From CAZLKT01 sp964560205 (GTDB lineage: Bacteria > Pseudomonadota > Alphaproteobacteria > Holosporales > Holosporaceae), in the NCBI GenBank assembly GCA_964560205.1, contig CAZLKT010000001.1, positions 99,447-163,446 on the forward strand: 64,000 nucleotides of DNA. The letters run 5' to 3'. The notes below the pieces were generated by a model, which had not been told where the DNA came from, made no database searches, and saw only the letters and a program-made list of their open reading frames with translations. The translations under genes and the position numbers were made by a program. The first letter of the stretch is position 1. Each line of letters opens with the position of its first letter. Below, piece by piece: positions 16,933 to 26,069 of this stretch.

Positions 16933-18104
16933 AATTTTTCTTCTCAAAAATATATCCCACCACAACAATTATTGATGTAGGGAGCAGTAAGATATCCTGT
17001 TGGGTGGGAAGAAACAATGGACAAACCCCCCTGACCATTCTGGGATCAAGCCACGGTGCGACACAAGGCGTTTTTGGGAACAAAATCCTTGATATGGAAA
17101 AAATGGAAAATATGTTTCGACGCATTTTGTACGAAGCAGAGAGGGTTTCGGATTATCGCATTCGAGATGTGACTTTGGTGCTGAGCGGGGCATTTTTTTC
17201 TTCCCAGCGCCATAGCGCTTCATGGAGCTCTCCTGAAAATGTTATGTTCACCACAGAGCACGTGGCTGCTTTGGCTCAAAGCCTTCCTCTTCACTATTAT
17301 CCCATCCATACGATTCCCTTGGAGTTTTGGGTGGATGGTCAGGGGGGCATTGAAAACCCCGTAGGCATCATTGGCAAAAAACTTGAAGCTTTTTTCCATG
17401 TGGTGGGCATGCCCGAGGGGAAATTGCGATCTATTTTCTCATGTTTACAAAGATGTAACATCACCGTGCAATCCGTCTTGTGCTCGGGGTACAGCAGCGC
17501 TCTGGCGTGCCTTACCCCCGACGAGCAAATTCTTGGTGCCACGCTTCTTGATTTTGGAGAGTCAGGTACATCCTATACATCTTTTTTCCGCAATCAGTGG
17601 GTGGATTTTCAGTGGATTCCTTTGGGGGGGCGTCACATTACCCAGGATATTACCCGTGGATGTGAAACATCCCTTCAATATGCCGAGAAGCTGAAGGTTT
17701 TGTACGGGTCGGCATTATCGTCCCACAGAGACCATCAGGAGGTTATCCCCCTCGTGCTTTTAGGAGAGGAAAAATCCTCCCATGTGGCACAAATGACTCG
17801 AGCGTTCCTCATCAACGTGATTCGTGCGCGCGTCCAAGAAATACTTTTTTATCTCAAACCAAAGCTTTTGGCTTTGAAAAAACAATATCCCTTCGCAGCA
17901 CAACGATTTATTCTCACCGGGGGTGGCGCCCAACTTCCCGGTATCAGGGATATGGTGCAACAGATGTTTCCTGGACAGGTGCGTTTGGCCACGCCGCCCC
18001 TGCTTTCCCATGCTCCATATGATTCTCCCGCATTTTCAAGTACCATTGGTGCTTTTTTTGCTGCCCCTTTGCCTGCACCCTTGCAGGTGGCAACAGCCTC
18101 CTAA
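16929..18104 (+). CDS. ftsA: Cell division protein FtsA
   Basis: 391 residues, actin-fold ATPase that tethers FtsZ to the membrane. Seen are the phosphate-1 loop (TIIDVGSSKISCWVG), a second phosphate motif (ATLLDFGESGTSY), the ITRGCETSLQYAEKLK region and the adenosine motif (FILTGGGAQLPGI). Start ATG overlaps the ftsQ stop (ATGA). ftsZ, which normally follows, is not downstream; ybaB comes next after about 110 bp. Confidence 0.93.
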   Translation: MKFFFSKIYPTTTIIDVGSSKISCWVGRNNGQTPLTILGSSHGATQGVFGNKILDMEKMENMFRRILYEAERVSDYRIRDVTLVLSGAFFSSQRHSASWSSPENVMFTTEHVAALAQSLPLHYYPIHTIPLEFWVDGQGGIENPVGIIGKKLEAFFHVVGMPEGKLRSIFSCLQRCNITVQSVLCSGYSSALACLTPDEQILGATLLDFGESGTSYTSFFRNQWVDFQWIPLGGRHITQDITRGCETSLQYAEKLKVLYGSALSSHRDHQEVIPLVLLGEEKSSHVAQMTRAFLINVIRARVQEILFYLKPKLLALKKQYPFAAQRFILTGGGAQLPGIRDMVQQMFPGQVRLATPPLLSHAPYDSPAFSSTIGAFFAAPLPAPLQVATAS

Positions 18105-18215
18105 AATGGATGTGATCCCCTGTTGTACAAAAAATTTCTCTTGAAAAAAAGACGTGATTATGGTGAAATGAGAGTGGTTTTTTAGGGGCCTTGGGTGTCC
18201 TGAGAGGGAGTTTTT

Positions 18216-18524
18216 ATGGATGTTGCAAAGATGATGAAACAAGCACAGCAAATGCAAAAGCAAATGCTGGAAGCGCAGAAGCGTGTGGAGGCCTTCGAGG
18301 TGGAGGGTATTTCAGGTGGGGGAATGGTGAGCATTGTTTTGACAGGAGCCCACAAAATGAAGTCCATTTCTGTGAATAACAGCCTTCTGGAAGATAAAGA
18401 GGCGGATGTTTTGGAGGATTTGATCTTGGCTGCTTACAATGATGCCTGGGAGAAGGTTCAGCAGAAAACCAAGGAGGAAATGGGGGAAGTGTTACCCAAC
18501 GGGCAGAGTTTGCCTTTTTTGTAA
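18216..18524 (+). CDS. ybaB: YbaB/EbfC family nucleoid-associated protein
   Basis: 102 residues. The N-terminal helix is Met/Gln-rich (KMMKQAQQMQKQMLEAQK), followed by the family core (VEGISGGGMVSIVLTGAHKM and EDLILAAYNDAWEKVQ). It is a small dimeric DNA-binding protein. In many bacteria it sits in dnaX-ybaB-recR, but neither partner is adjacent here. GAGAGGGAG precedes the ATG. glmU follows after 14 bases. Confidence 0.93.
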   Translation: MDVAKMMKQAQQMQKQMLEAQKRVEAFEVEGISGGGMVSIVLTGAHKMKSISVNNSLLEDKEADVLEDLILAAYNDAWEKVQQKTKEEMGEVLPNGQSLPFL

Positions 18525-18538
18525 AATAATAGGTAGTT

Positions 18539-19930
18539 ATGTCCCATGGTCTGGTGAGCAAAAATCTTGTGTCATTTATTTTAGCTGGGGGAAATTCCTC
18601 TCGCATGGGATCCACGACATCAAAGATTTTGCATACGGTCTGTGGACAAAAAGTGCTTTTCTATGCCGTAGATGTGGCATGTCGATGGGCAAAGTCCTCT
18701 ACCATAGTGCTTTCTCCTCAGACAGAAAAATCTGTGAAAGATGCCCTCTCCTCCAGTCAGATGTGTCCAGCTCTTTCCTATGTTATACAGAAAAAAGCGA
18801 AAGGTACGGGGGACGCATTTCGCTGTGCCTTTGAAGGAACTTTTGTAGAAGATAGAGAGTCTTCAGAGTTGCCAGATATTTTGGTTTTACTTGGAGATGC
18901 ATCTTTTATGGATCCTGAGGACCTTAAGCCCCTTATGGATCAATGGAAGAACAAGGAGCATGATCTTTTGGTCGTGGCCATGACTCCCCCGTCCCCGGGC
19001 TCCTATGGGCGTCTTTGTGTGACGGGAAAAGTTCTTACCTCCATTATGGAGGCAGAAGATGTGCCTACGGAGGATATAGGTGCACCCTGCTTATGTAACT
19101 CAGGCATCATGATTATGAAGGGGGGCCTTGGAAAGGCGTATATTTCTTCTTTGATGCCTCATAAAAACACGGAGAATTATTTTCTTACGGATTGTATCAG
19201 CTTTGCCCATGATAATGGCTATCGAGTATCTTACGTGGAAGGACCGTGGCAATCTTTTGTGGGGTTAAACCAAAGGCAGGATTTTCCTTTGGTGGTGGAA
19301 TGCGTGCAAAATCGTTTGCGACGACGTGCCATAGAAGATGGAGCATTTCTTTATGCACCAGAGACGGTTTTTTTCTCGTATGATACCAAGGTTCATCAAG
19401 ACGTGGTGATTCACCCCTATGTTTCTTTTGGGCCGGGCGTTGTATTGGCCCAGGGGACAGAGGTTTTATCCTTTTCCATGATAAGCGCCTGTACCACGGA
19501 GAATCATGTGCGCATTGGGCCATTTTCTCATGTGCGCTCCCATGTGGTTTTGGAGTCCCACGCAGAGGTGGGATCCTTCGTGGAAGTGAAAAAGAGTACC
19601 CTTGGGAAATATAGCAAAGCAAAGCATCTCAGCTATCTTGGGGATACTGTCATTGGGAAAAATGTTACCATCGGTGCCGGGGTCATTACAGTAAATTATG
19701 ATGGTCATACAAAATACGAAACTTTCATAGAGGACAGTACCCTTGTGGGATGCAACACCACCCTTATTGCCCCATGTCATGTGGGACATCATTCCACCGT
19801 AGGGGCGGGAAGTGTTCTCACCAAAGATGTGCCACCAAAGCATCTGGCTTTCACTCGTGGCGCCCAGGTTATGCGTCCCCTTCCGCCGAAAAGTAAGCAT
19901 CTGCAACGGCGAGAGAAAGGAGAAAAGTAG
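18539..19930 (+). CDS. glmU: Bifunctional GlmU: GlcN-1-P acetyltransferase / UDP-GlcNAc pyrophosphorylase
   Basis: 463 residues, family length. The N-terminal nucleotidyltransferase motif is ILAGGNSSRMGS (about residues 15-26), with KGTGDAFRCA and LLGDASFMDP. The C-terminal left-handed beta helix acetyltransferase shows RIGPFSHVRSHVVLES, EVKKSTLGKYSKAKHLSYLG and NYDGHTKYETFIEDS. It makes UDP-GlcNAc for peptidoglycan and lipid A. glmS starts three bases after its stop, so two successive enzymes of one pathway are in one operon. Confidence 0.96.
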   Translation: MSHGLVSKNLVSFILAGGNSSRMGSTTSKILHTVCGQKVLFYAVDVACRWAKSSTIVLSPQTEKSVKDALSSSQMCPALSYVIQKKAKGTGDAFRCAFEGTFVEDRESSELPDILVLLGDASFMDPEDLKPLMDQWKNKEHDLLVVAMTPPSPGSYGRLCVTGKVLTSIMEAEDVPTEDIGAPCLCNSGIMIMKGGLGKAYISSLMPHKNTENYFLTDCISFAHDNGYRVSYVEGPWQSFVGLNQRQDFPLVVECVQNRLRRRAIEDGAFLYAPETVFFSYDTKVHQDVVIHPYVSFGPGVVLAQGTEVLSFSMISACTTENHVRIGPFSHVRSHVVLESHAEVGSFVEVKKSTLGKYSKAKHLSYLGDTVIGKNVTIGAGVITVNYDGHTKYETFIEDSTLVGCNTTLIAPCHVGHHSTVGAGSVLTKDVPPKHLAFTRGAQVMRPLPPKSKHLQRREKGEK

Positions 19931-19932
19931 GT

Positions 19933-21717
19933 ATGTGCGGCATCATTGGAATTGCAAGTGAGACACCAGTCGTACAGCATATGCTGGAAAGCCTTGCAGT
20001 TTTAGAGTACCGAGGATATGACTCCGTTGGTGTCGCTGTGAGTGACGGCACAAAGATAAACGTATCTCGTGCAGTGGGACGTCTGGAGGATTTTGCACCC
20101 AAAGTCCCACCTTTTTCAGGATGTGTTGGCATGGGGCATACGCGGTGGGCCACCCATGGAAAACCTGAGGAAAGAAATGCTCACCCCCAATATAATGACA
20201 ATATTTCTGTGGTGCATAATGGAATTATCGAGAACTTTGCAGAGCTGAAGGCAGAACTCCTGCACGAGGAATTTACCTTTCATAGTGATACCGATACCGA
20301 AGTCCTCGTCTATTTTTTGGATTCCGCCTACAAAAAACATGGCACCATTGAAGGCATGATGCAGGAGCTTTTTGCTCGAGTTCATGGAACATTTGCCATT
20401 GTTGTGATGATGACGGCGTATCCTCACCTTTTGCTGGCTGCACGAAAGGGAAGCAGCCCCATTGTGGTGGGACGCGGCGAGAAGAAGATGCTCATCAGTT
20501 CTGATGCATTGGGGCTTGTTGGCTTGGGGCACGATATTTCCTATCTCCCAGATGGAGCGTGGGTTATGGTGAAGAAGGATTTTGTGGAGTTTTTTACAGC
20601 AGAAGGACAGAAAATAATGCCCCAGTGGCAGAAAAATCCTTTTGATGCGCTTCAGGTACAGCGCGGGGCGTTTCCGCACTTTATGTTAAAGGAGATCCAT
20701 GAGCAGCTTGGACTTTTTCGAAAATACGTGACGGGATATGCGACGCCATTTCTGGTGTTATCACGACCCCAAGCGGTGACATTTATGGGCTGTGGGACTG
20801 CTTTTTATGCAAGCTGGGTAGGAAAATATTTTTGGGAAGCCTTGGTGCAAACCCCAGCAGTTTTGGAGTTAGCGTCAGAGTTTCATTCTCGAGAACCACA
20901 AATGTTTCCAGGTATGACCGTGGCAGTGTCTCAGTCGGGGGAAACAGCGGACACCGTTCGATCTGCGGAAATTGCTAAAAACAAAGGGCAATACCTTGTG
21001 GGAGTGGTGAACGTGGAGCACAGCGCTCTGACGCGCATGGCACAGACCGTTTTACCCCTTGAGGCAGGTCCAGAAATTGGTGTTGCCTCTACCAAAGCTT
21101 TTACAAGCCAAATGTGGGTGCTTTTGCGTTTGGCTCTCTCCATGACCCCATCTTCTCCTTATAAACAAAACGTGGAGAAAGCCATGGCTTCGCTCCCGGA
21201 GGCTTTGGAAGGAACATTTCAGCTTATTCCGCGTCTTCAGGAAGTAGCACAAGAGCTCTCTACCTATAAACACATTCTTTATCTTGGGCGTGGCCCAGGA
21301 TATCCGTTGGCTCTGGAGGGGGCTTTAAAGATGAAGGAGCTTTCCTATATTCATGCGGAGGGCATGGCATCTGGGGAACTGAAGCATGGTTCCCTTGCCA
21401 TGATTCAGGAGGATGTTCCTGTTATTTTCCTCCTCATTCGTGGTATTTCCTTTGAGAAGGTTTTGTCCAATATTCATGAAGTTTCTGCCCGGGGTGGTCG
21501 CATCACTGTTATTACAGATACGGAGGGAGCGCGCATGGCACAATCGCACTTGGCGAATATTACCGTGCTTTGTGTTCCCTCTCTTCCGTGTCCGGAAATA
21601 CTGAGCGTATTTCTCTATGCGGTGGTGATGCAGCTTTTGGCATACTACACAGCAGACTACTTGGGCAACTCTGTGGACAAACCCCGTAATTTGGCAAAAT
21701 CCGTTACGGTATACTAA
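19933..21717 (+). CDS. glmS: Glutamine-fructose-6-phosphate aminotransferase (isomerizing)
   Basis: 594 residues. Cys2 is the N-terminal nucleophile of the glutaminase domain (MCGIIGIA), followed by LEYRGYDSVGVAV and HTRWATHGKP. Two SIS sugar-isomerase domains follow (CGTAFYASWVGKYFWE, SQSGETADT and LGRGPGYPLALEGALKMKEL), ending NLAKSVTVY. It produces glucosamine-6-phosphate, feeding GlmU. AGAAAGGAGAAAAG lies upstream as ribosome site inside the end of glmU. It is convergent with lysS, with only six bases between stops. Confidence 0.97.
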   Translation: MCGIIGIASETPVVQHMLESLAVLEYRGYDSVGVAVSDGTKINVSRAVGRLEDFAPKVPPFSGCVGMGHTRWATHGKPEERNAHPQYNDNISVVHNGIIENFAELKAELLHEEFTFHSDTDTEVLVYFLDSAYKKHGTIEGMMQELFARVHGTFAIVVMMTAYPHLLLAARKGSSPIVVGRGEKKMLISSDALGLVGLGHDISYLPDGAWVMVKKDFVEFFTAEGQKIMPQWQKNPFDALQVQRGAFPHFMLKEIHEQLGLFRKYVTGYATPFLVLSRPQAVTFMGCGTAFYASWVGKYFWEALVQTPAVLELASEFHSREPQMFPGMTVAVSQSGETADTVRSAEIAKNKGQYLVGVVNVEHSALTRMAQTVLPLEAGPEIGVASTKAFTSQMWVLLRLALSMTPSSPYKQNVEKAMASLPEALEGTFQLIPRLQEVAQELSTYKHILYLGRGPGYPLALEGALKMKELSYIHAEGMASGELKHGSLAMIQEDVPVIFLLIRGISFEKVLSNIHEVSARGGRITVITDTEGARMAQSHLANITVLCVPSLPCPEILSVFLYAVVMQLLAYYTADYLGNSVDKPRNLAKSVTVY

Positions 21718-21723
21718 GCCTCA

Positions 21724-23274
21724 TCATGTTTTGTCTACTAAACTTTCTTCCAAAAGTTTGATGGTGTTCTCAATGCCGTAAAGGGCAATGAAGGATCCCA
21801 TGCGTGGTCCCGTAGGCTGTCCAAGAAGAACTTCATACAAGCACGAAAACCAGGCCTTCAGAGAAGAGAAGGGATGGCTTTTTTCTATGTCGTATACAAT
21901 ATTCTGAATTTTGACAGCATCCGTGGGATCATCGGTGTATTGCGTGAGGGCATCTTTTAATGCAAGAAGCGCGTTCCTTTCCAAAGAGGTGGGGGCTCTT
22001 TTGAGAATGGTTGGCGCAATAATATCGTTATAATATTTCACGGCGTGCCCAACACACGCATGTACATGAGGATGTGTGCTGGGTGAGAGATGGGGTGTGG
22101 AACGAGTGATGACCTTCCAGAGCATATCAGAAGTGTCTGCTTGGCACACCGCCGCCACATTCAAGAGGGTTTGGAACGAGATGGGCATGGAGGATGCTGG
22201 AGGCTGTCCTTGATGAATAAACCATGCAGATTTGGTTTTCTGCTGCTCTGGAGATTCTGTATCATATTTTTCCATGGTGGCAAAGTATTCCTCCACATTT
22301 TTAGGAATGACATCAAAATAAAGACGCTTTGCTCTTTTGGGAGATTGAAACATGTAGTGAGATAAGCTTTCCACAGGGGCGTACGCTAGCCATGTTTCAA
22401 GGCTTATGCCATTGCCTTTTGATTTGGAAATTTTTTGCCCTTTTTCATCAAGGAAGTGTTCTGTGATCATGCCTTCTGGAGGTATACCTCCCAAAATCCG
22501 ACATAGTTTCGAGGAAAGGGTGACAGAATCAATCAGATCTTTTCCAGCCATTTCATAGTCTACTCCCAGCACCATCCATCGTGTTGCCCAATCAATCTTC
22601 CACTGAAGCTTGCAGTGACCACCGGTAACGGGAAGATTCACAAGGGTTCCGTCTTCATCTCGAAACACAATGGTTCCATCTTTCACACGGTACTCCTCCA
22701 CAGGCACTTGAAGCACACGACCACTTGTGGGAGAGATGGGTAAAAAGGGACTGTAAGTTTTTCTTCGTTCTTCTCGAAGGGTGGGAATCATGGTGGCTAA
22801 GATTTCTTCATGACATGCAAGCACTCGCAAAAGTCCCTCATCCAATGCGCCACTTTTATAAAAATCTGTGGAGCTGATGAAGGTGTACTGAAACCCAAAG
22901 GAGTCCAAAAAAGCGCGAAAACGCTTATTGTTATGTTCTCCAAAACTTGTACATTCTTCAAAGGGGTCTGGAACTTGTGTGAGGGGGTAATTGAGAAAAG
23001 GCTTCAGTTTTTCAGGATGTGGAATATTATCTGGTACCTTCCGGAGGCCATCCATGTCATCGGAAAAGCAAATCAAACGGGACGGTACTGTGCTCATGGA
23101 AGAAAAAGCCGTTTGTACCATTGCCGTGCGCACAGCTTCCCCAAATGTGCCAATGTGCGGAAGCCCAGAGGCACCATATCCCATGGCAAAAATCACCTCG
23201 TCTTTGGGGTGTGCCTCCAGGCGTTGTACGATTTTTTGTGCCTCTTCAAAAGGCCATGACACTATTTTTTCCAT
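21724..23274 (-). CDS. lysS: Lysyl-tRNA synthetase, class I
   Basis: 516 residues. The class I Rossmann motif is ASGLPHIGTFGEAVR (HIGH variant) and the KMSKS loop is KISKSKGNG. Class I LysRS occurs in archaea and in a limited set of bacteria including alphaproteobacteria, which supports the placement of this organism. It charges tRNA-Lys; a tRNA-Lys gene is at 46826-46898. Its start is about 165 bp from the end of the next secreted-protein gene on the same strand. Confidence 0.96.
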   Translation of the reverse strand: MEKIVSWPFEEAQKIVQRLEAHPKDEVIFAMGYGASGLPHIGTFGEAVRTAMVQTAFSSMSTVPSRLICFSDDMDGLRKVPDNIPHPEKLKPFLNYPLTQVPDPFEECTSFGEHNNKRFRAFLDSFGFQYTFISSTDFYKSGALDEGLLRVLACHEEILATMIPTLREERRKTYSPFLPISPTSGRVLQVPVEEYRVKDGTIVFRDEDGTLVNLPVTGGHCKLQWKIDWATRWMVLGVDYEMAGKDLIDSVTLSSKLCRILGGIPPEGMITEHFLDEKGQKISKSKGNGISLETWLAYAPVESLSHYMFQSPKRAKRLYFDVIPKNVEEYFATMEKYDTESPEQQKTKSAWFIHQGQPPASSMPISFQTLLNVAAVCQADTSDMLWKVITRSTPHLSPSTHPHVHACVGHAVKYYNDIIAPTILKRAPTSLERNALLALKDALTQYTDDPTDAVKIQNIVYDIEKSHPFSSLKAWFSCLYEVLLGQPTGPRMGSFIALYGIENTIKLLEESLVDKT

Positions 23275-23439
23275 AAAAACTCTGTCGAGAGAATCATAGA
23301 CGCTATTATACCCATTTTCTTTTTGTGAGGAAATGTTATCCCAGATGATGATACTACAACAGCGGTGAGGTCATCTGGGGACTGGTGTGTTTTCAGCAGT
23401 ATTGATTATGTCTTACGTGGTTCATAAGGAGCGTGTACA

Positions 23440-24594
23440 TCAATCGATACTATCTAATGCATCAAAGAACTCGTCATCATCTTCCTCAGCTTTTTCTGTG
23501 GCAGGCTTCTTTGGTTCCTCTTCTTGTTTCTTCACAAGTTTATTGACAAGAGGAATTTTTCCTGCAATTTTCGTAAGCATGCCGGGGCTTGAATTCTCTT
23601 TGGTGGCAGTAGTATCGGTATTTGTCTTCAGAGTTTGTGTCGGCACATCCCGTGGGTCTAAAATCTTCAAATTTTCCCCCCATGTCGTTTTATTATAATT
23701 TGTGGCCTCCTTCTCTTTTTTGAGGAGCCGCATCATGTCATTAGTCTCGTCTTCTTTTTTATTACTTTCTTTTGATGCTGTGTCGTTTGCATCTTTGAAA
23801 ACATTATGATACTCATCTACAACGATGTCCTTATCTTCGCTTTCTTGTACTATCTTTACTGGCATCAGTTTCTTATCACCTGTGGCTTTTTCTGACTTTT
23901 CTTCTGCCATTTTTTCCTCTATTTTTTTCTTTTTTATAATTTCTATTTCTTTTTTAGTGTTTTTTTGTTTTTTTATTAAATTTTTCTTTTGCTTTTTTAT
24001 TTCTTCCAGTTCTGGAGTAGAGGGTGTGGTTTGAGATGCATCTGGACTTTTCTCTGATTTACTTTGTATATCTTTTTGCTTTTGATCGATTTCCCGAATC
24101 TTATTTTCTATTTTTTGAGTAATATCTTTGTTTTTGAGCTCTAATTCTGCGAGGGTGTATATTTTTCTTTTATTTTTTTTGCTTGGTTCAGCTGTTTTCG
24201 GTCTTTTTTCTAAAGAAGTTGTTGTATTTTGCTCCTCTTTCTTTGGTAATGAGATGCTCTTTATCTCTTGTTGAGTGAATGAGGGTGTTTGAGAGGGGCT
24301 CGTGTTTTGTATTTCCGTTGTACCCTTTGATGAGGAAGGTGGGGAGCTCTGTGTAGTGCTTTTTGCTGGTGCGCTTTGCACAAGGTTCTGTGGGGGGAGA
24401 GTTCTAGTGGCTGAGGCTTTTCTCTTCCTTCCTTTCGCTGTTGTTTTTTTACCTACAGCTTTTTTTTGCGGTCGTTTTTTCTTCTTTGGAGTATTTTTTC
24501 TTTTCTTGGATTTTTTGGTATCTGCGCAATACACATTATCTGAAATGATATATCCACTCATGATAATAAGAAAAAGAGAAAATAATTTTTTCAT
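23440..24594 (-). CDS. Secreted Lys-rich low-complexity protein with acidic tail
   Basis: 384 residues, no family recognised. The signal peptide MKKLFSLFLIIMSGYI runs to about residue 23 (NVYCA). Then come about 40 residues dominated by Lys (KKSKKRKNTPKKKKRPQKK), a Ser/Thr/Pro/Gln-rich stretch, and a long charged coiled-coil-like part (LAELELKNKDITQKIENKI, KKQKKNLIKKQKNTKKEIEI). A Lys/Glu region follows, ending in EDDDEFFDALDSID. The same acidic tail motif closes the adjacent upstream gene, so they are likely paralogs. Probably exported; role unknown. Confidence 0.75.
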   Translation of the reverse strand: MKKLFSLFLIIMSGYIISDNVYCADTKKSKKRKNTPKKKKRPQKKAVGKKTTAKGRKRKASATRTLPPQNLVQSAPAKSTTQSSPPSSSKGTTEIQNTSPSQTPSFTQQEIKSISLPKKEEQNTTTSLEKRPKTAEPSKKNKRKIYTLAELELKNKDITQKIENKIREIDQKQKDIQSKSEKSPDASQTTPSTPELEEIKKQKKNLIKKQKNTKKEIEIIKKKKIEEKMAEEKSEKATGDKKLMPVKIVQESEDKDIVVDEYHNVFKDANDTASKESNKKEDETNDMMRLLKKEKEATNYNKTTWGENLKILDPRDVPTQTLKTNTDTTATKENSSPGMLTKIAGKIPLVNKLVKKQEEEPKKPATEKAEEDDDEFFDALDSID

Positions 24595-24655
24595 AGCGAC
24601 CTTTTTTTAATTAATACAAATAATTATAATAATTATTTATTAATTAATTGCTTAC

Positions 24656-25960
24656 TTATGACCCATCAGATGCATCAAAGAACTCATCATCATCACTTGT
24701 GGTGTCCTTAAAATCATCAAGTTCTTCAGAATCGTGTTGTACTGCTTCGAGGCCTTGTTTTTTCTGCCACTCTTCTAAAGTTTCCTCCGGTTTTTTTGTT
24801 TCAGTTTCTTTCTTTTCTTGGTGCCTTGGAGACGATTTTTCAGGAGAGCTTACTGGTGCGCTTCTTGTGGGGCTCTGGGACTTTTGTGTGATCGCCGGAG
24901 AAGTGTGCTTCCCATGGGCACCTTTGTGCTTCTGGGTTTTTAAGGTGTGAGTTTGTGAGGGCTCCCGCACGTGAGGTTCTTCTGGGTGATCCTCTTCAAG
25001 AACATTTTCTATGATAGTTGGTAGTCGGTTTGGAGATCGCCATGATGGCTTAGGATGTGTAAAGAGTCGTTCTTGCTTGTGAGGTGTTTTTTGTGGTTGT
25101 GGTCTTTCCGGAGGTTTTTTTTCTTCTTTTGTGAGACTTCGGCCCCCCTCTTTTTGCGTAGGAGTATCTTGTGATGTTGTTGTCTGTGGTGATGTTGAAG
25201 TGATGGTGGCTGCATCATTTCTTGTTGATGACTGTATAGGTTCTTGTATTGTTTCTATTTTTGACGCTTTTATTCTGGACAATTTTATGGGGGGTATATT
25301 TTGAGTGTTTTGTGAGCCATTGGGCTTTTCTTGGAAAGGGATTTGTATGGTCTTTTCTCTTGGGGGGTTTTTGTGGAGAGGCGTGTGATCTTTCTTATTA
25401 TTGTGTTTTTTCTGGAAAGATGTTGGATCTTTTGTTATTGCGTGAGCTGGAGTGTGGGTGGGTGGTGTTCTTAGTTTTGAAGCTGGCGTGGGAGCTGATG
25501 TTGGTGTCGGAGCTTGAGCCTGAGCTATAACCTGAGTATGTGGTGCTGTGATGGGAGTTTGTGTGTCTGTTTTTTTCGCTGGGATACTATCTTCAGTTTT
25601 TTTAAGTGGTACAAGGGGGCGTTCTCTTTCTCCTGTTTCTAGAGATGTTATCGATGAAAAATATTGTGGTGAACGAGGGCTATTGTTCCATTGAGCTTTT
25701 AAAGTGGTCCTTTGTGTCTGTGGCATTTTTTTCTTTTTTTTTGAAACAGAACGTCCTTTTGTGAGGGAGGCCTCATTGGGTTTTATAAATTTTTTTCTCT
25801 GTTTTTTATTATTTTTTTTTGTGGGCTTTTTTTTCTGTGCTGCGCTGTTCTGCGCTGTATTGCCTTTTTTTAGTGTATCGTTTTGTCCTGCGCACACCCC
25901 ATCTTGTGCGAAGATGAAGGCTGTTATTATTGCTGTGTAAAGAGAGGAAAAATATGTCAT
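24656..25960 (-). CDS. Secreted Lys/Pro/Thr-rich protein with acidic tail
   Basis: 434 residues, no family recognised. The start MTYFSSLYTAIITAFIFA, with CAG around residue 24, looks like a signal peptide. A Lys-rich block (KKKPTKKNNKKQRKKF) follows, then about 300 residues of Pro/Thr/Gln/His-rich disorder (for example TPTSAPTPASKLRTPPTHTP). The end is LDDFKDTTSDDDEFFDASDGS, cut short here only by the stop. The DDDEFFDA motif is shared with the 23440-24594 product. No strong ribosome site precedes the ATG. It lies head-to-tail with its neighbours, possibly one transcript or separate AT-rich promoters. Confidence 0.72.
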   Translation of the reverse strand: MTYFSSLYTAIITAFIFAQDGVCAGQNDTLKKGNTAQNSAAQKKKPTKKNNKKQRKKFIKPNEASLTKGRSVSKKKKKMPQTQRTTLKAQWNNSPRSPQYFSSITSLETGERERPLVPLKKTEDSIPAKKTDTQTPITAPHTQVIAQAQAPTPTSAPTPASKLRTPPTHTPAHAITKDPTSFQKKHNNKKDHTPLHKNPPREKTIQIPFQEKPNGSQNTQNIPPIKLSRIKASKIETIQEPIQSSTRNDAATITSTSPQTTTSQDTPTQKEGGRSLTKEEKKPPERPQPQKTPHKQERLFTHPKPSWRSPNRLPTIIENVLEEDHPEEPHVREPSQTHTLKTQKHKGAHGKHTSPAITQKSQSPTRSAPVSSPEKSSPRHQEKKETETKKPEETLEEWQKKQGLEAVQHDSEELDDFKDTTSDDDEFFDASDGS

Positions 25961-26069
25961 GATATGGAAAATGCCTTTACATAATATACTACTTATAATT
26001 GTATTTCTTATTATTTGATATTTTGTTTATTTTTTAAAAAAATTCCTGTGTTTGTGAACAGAAAGTGTT

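Noticed and set aside
22810..23259. Plus-strand frames inside lysS
   Set aside because: Shadows of a strongly conserved minus-strand gene.
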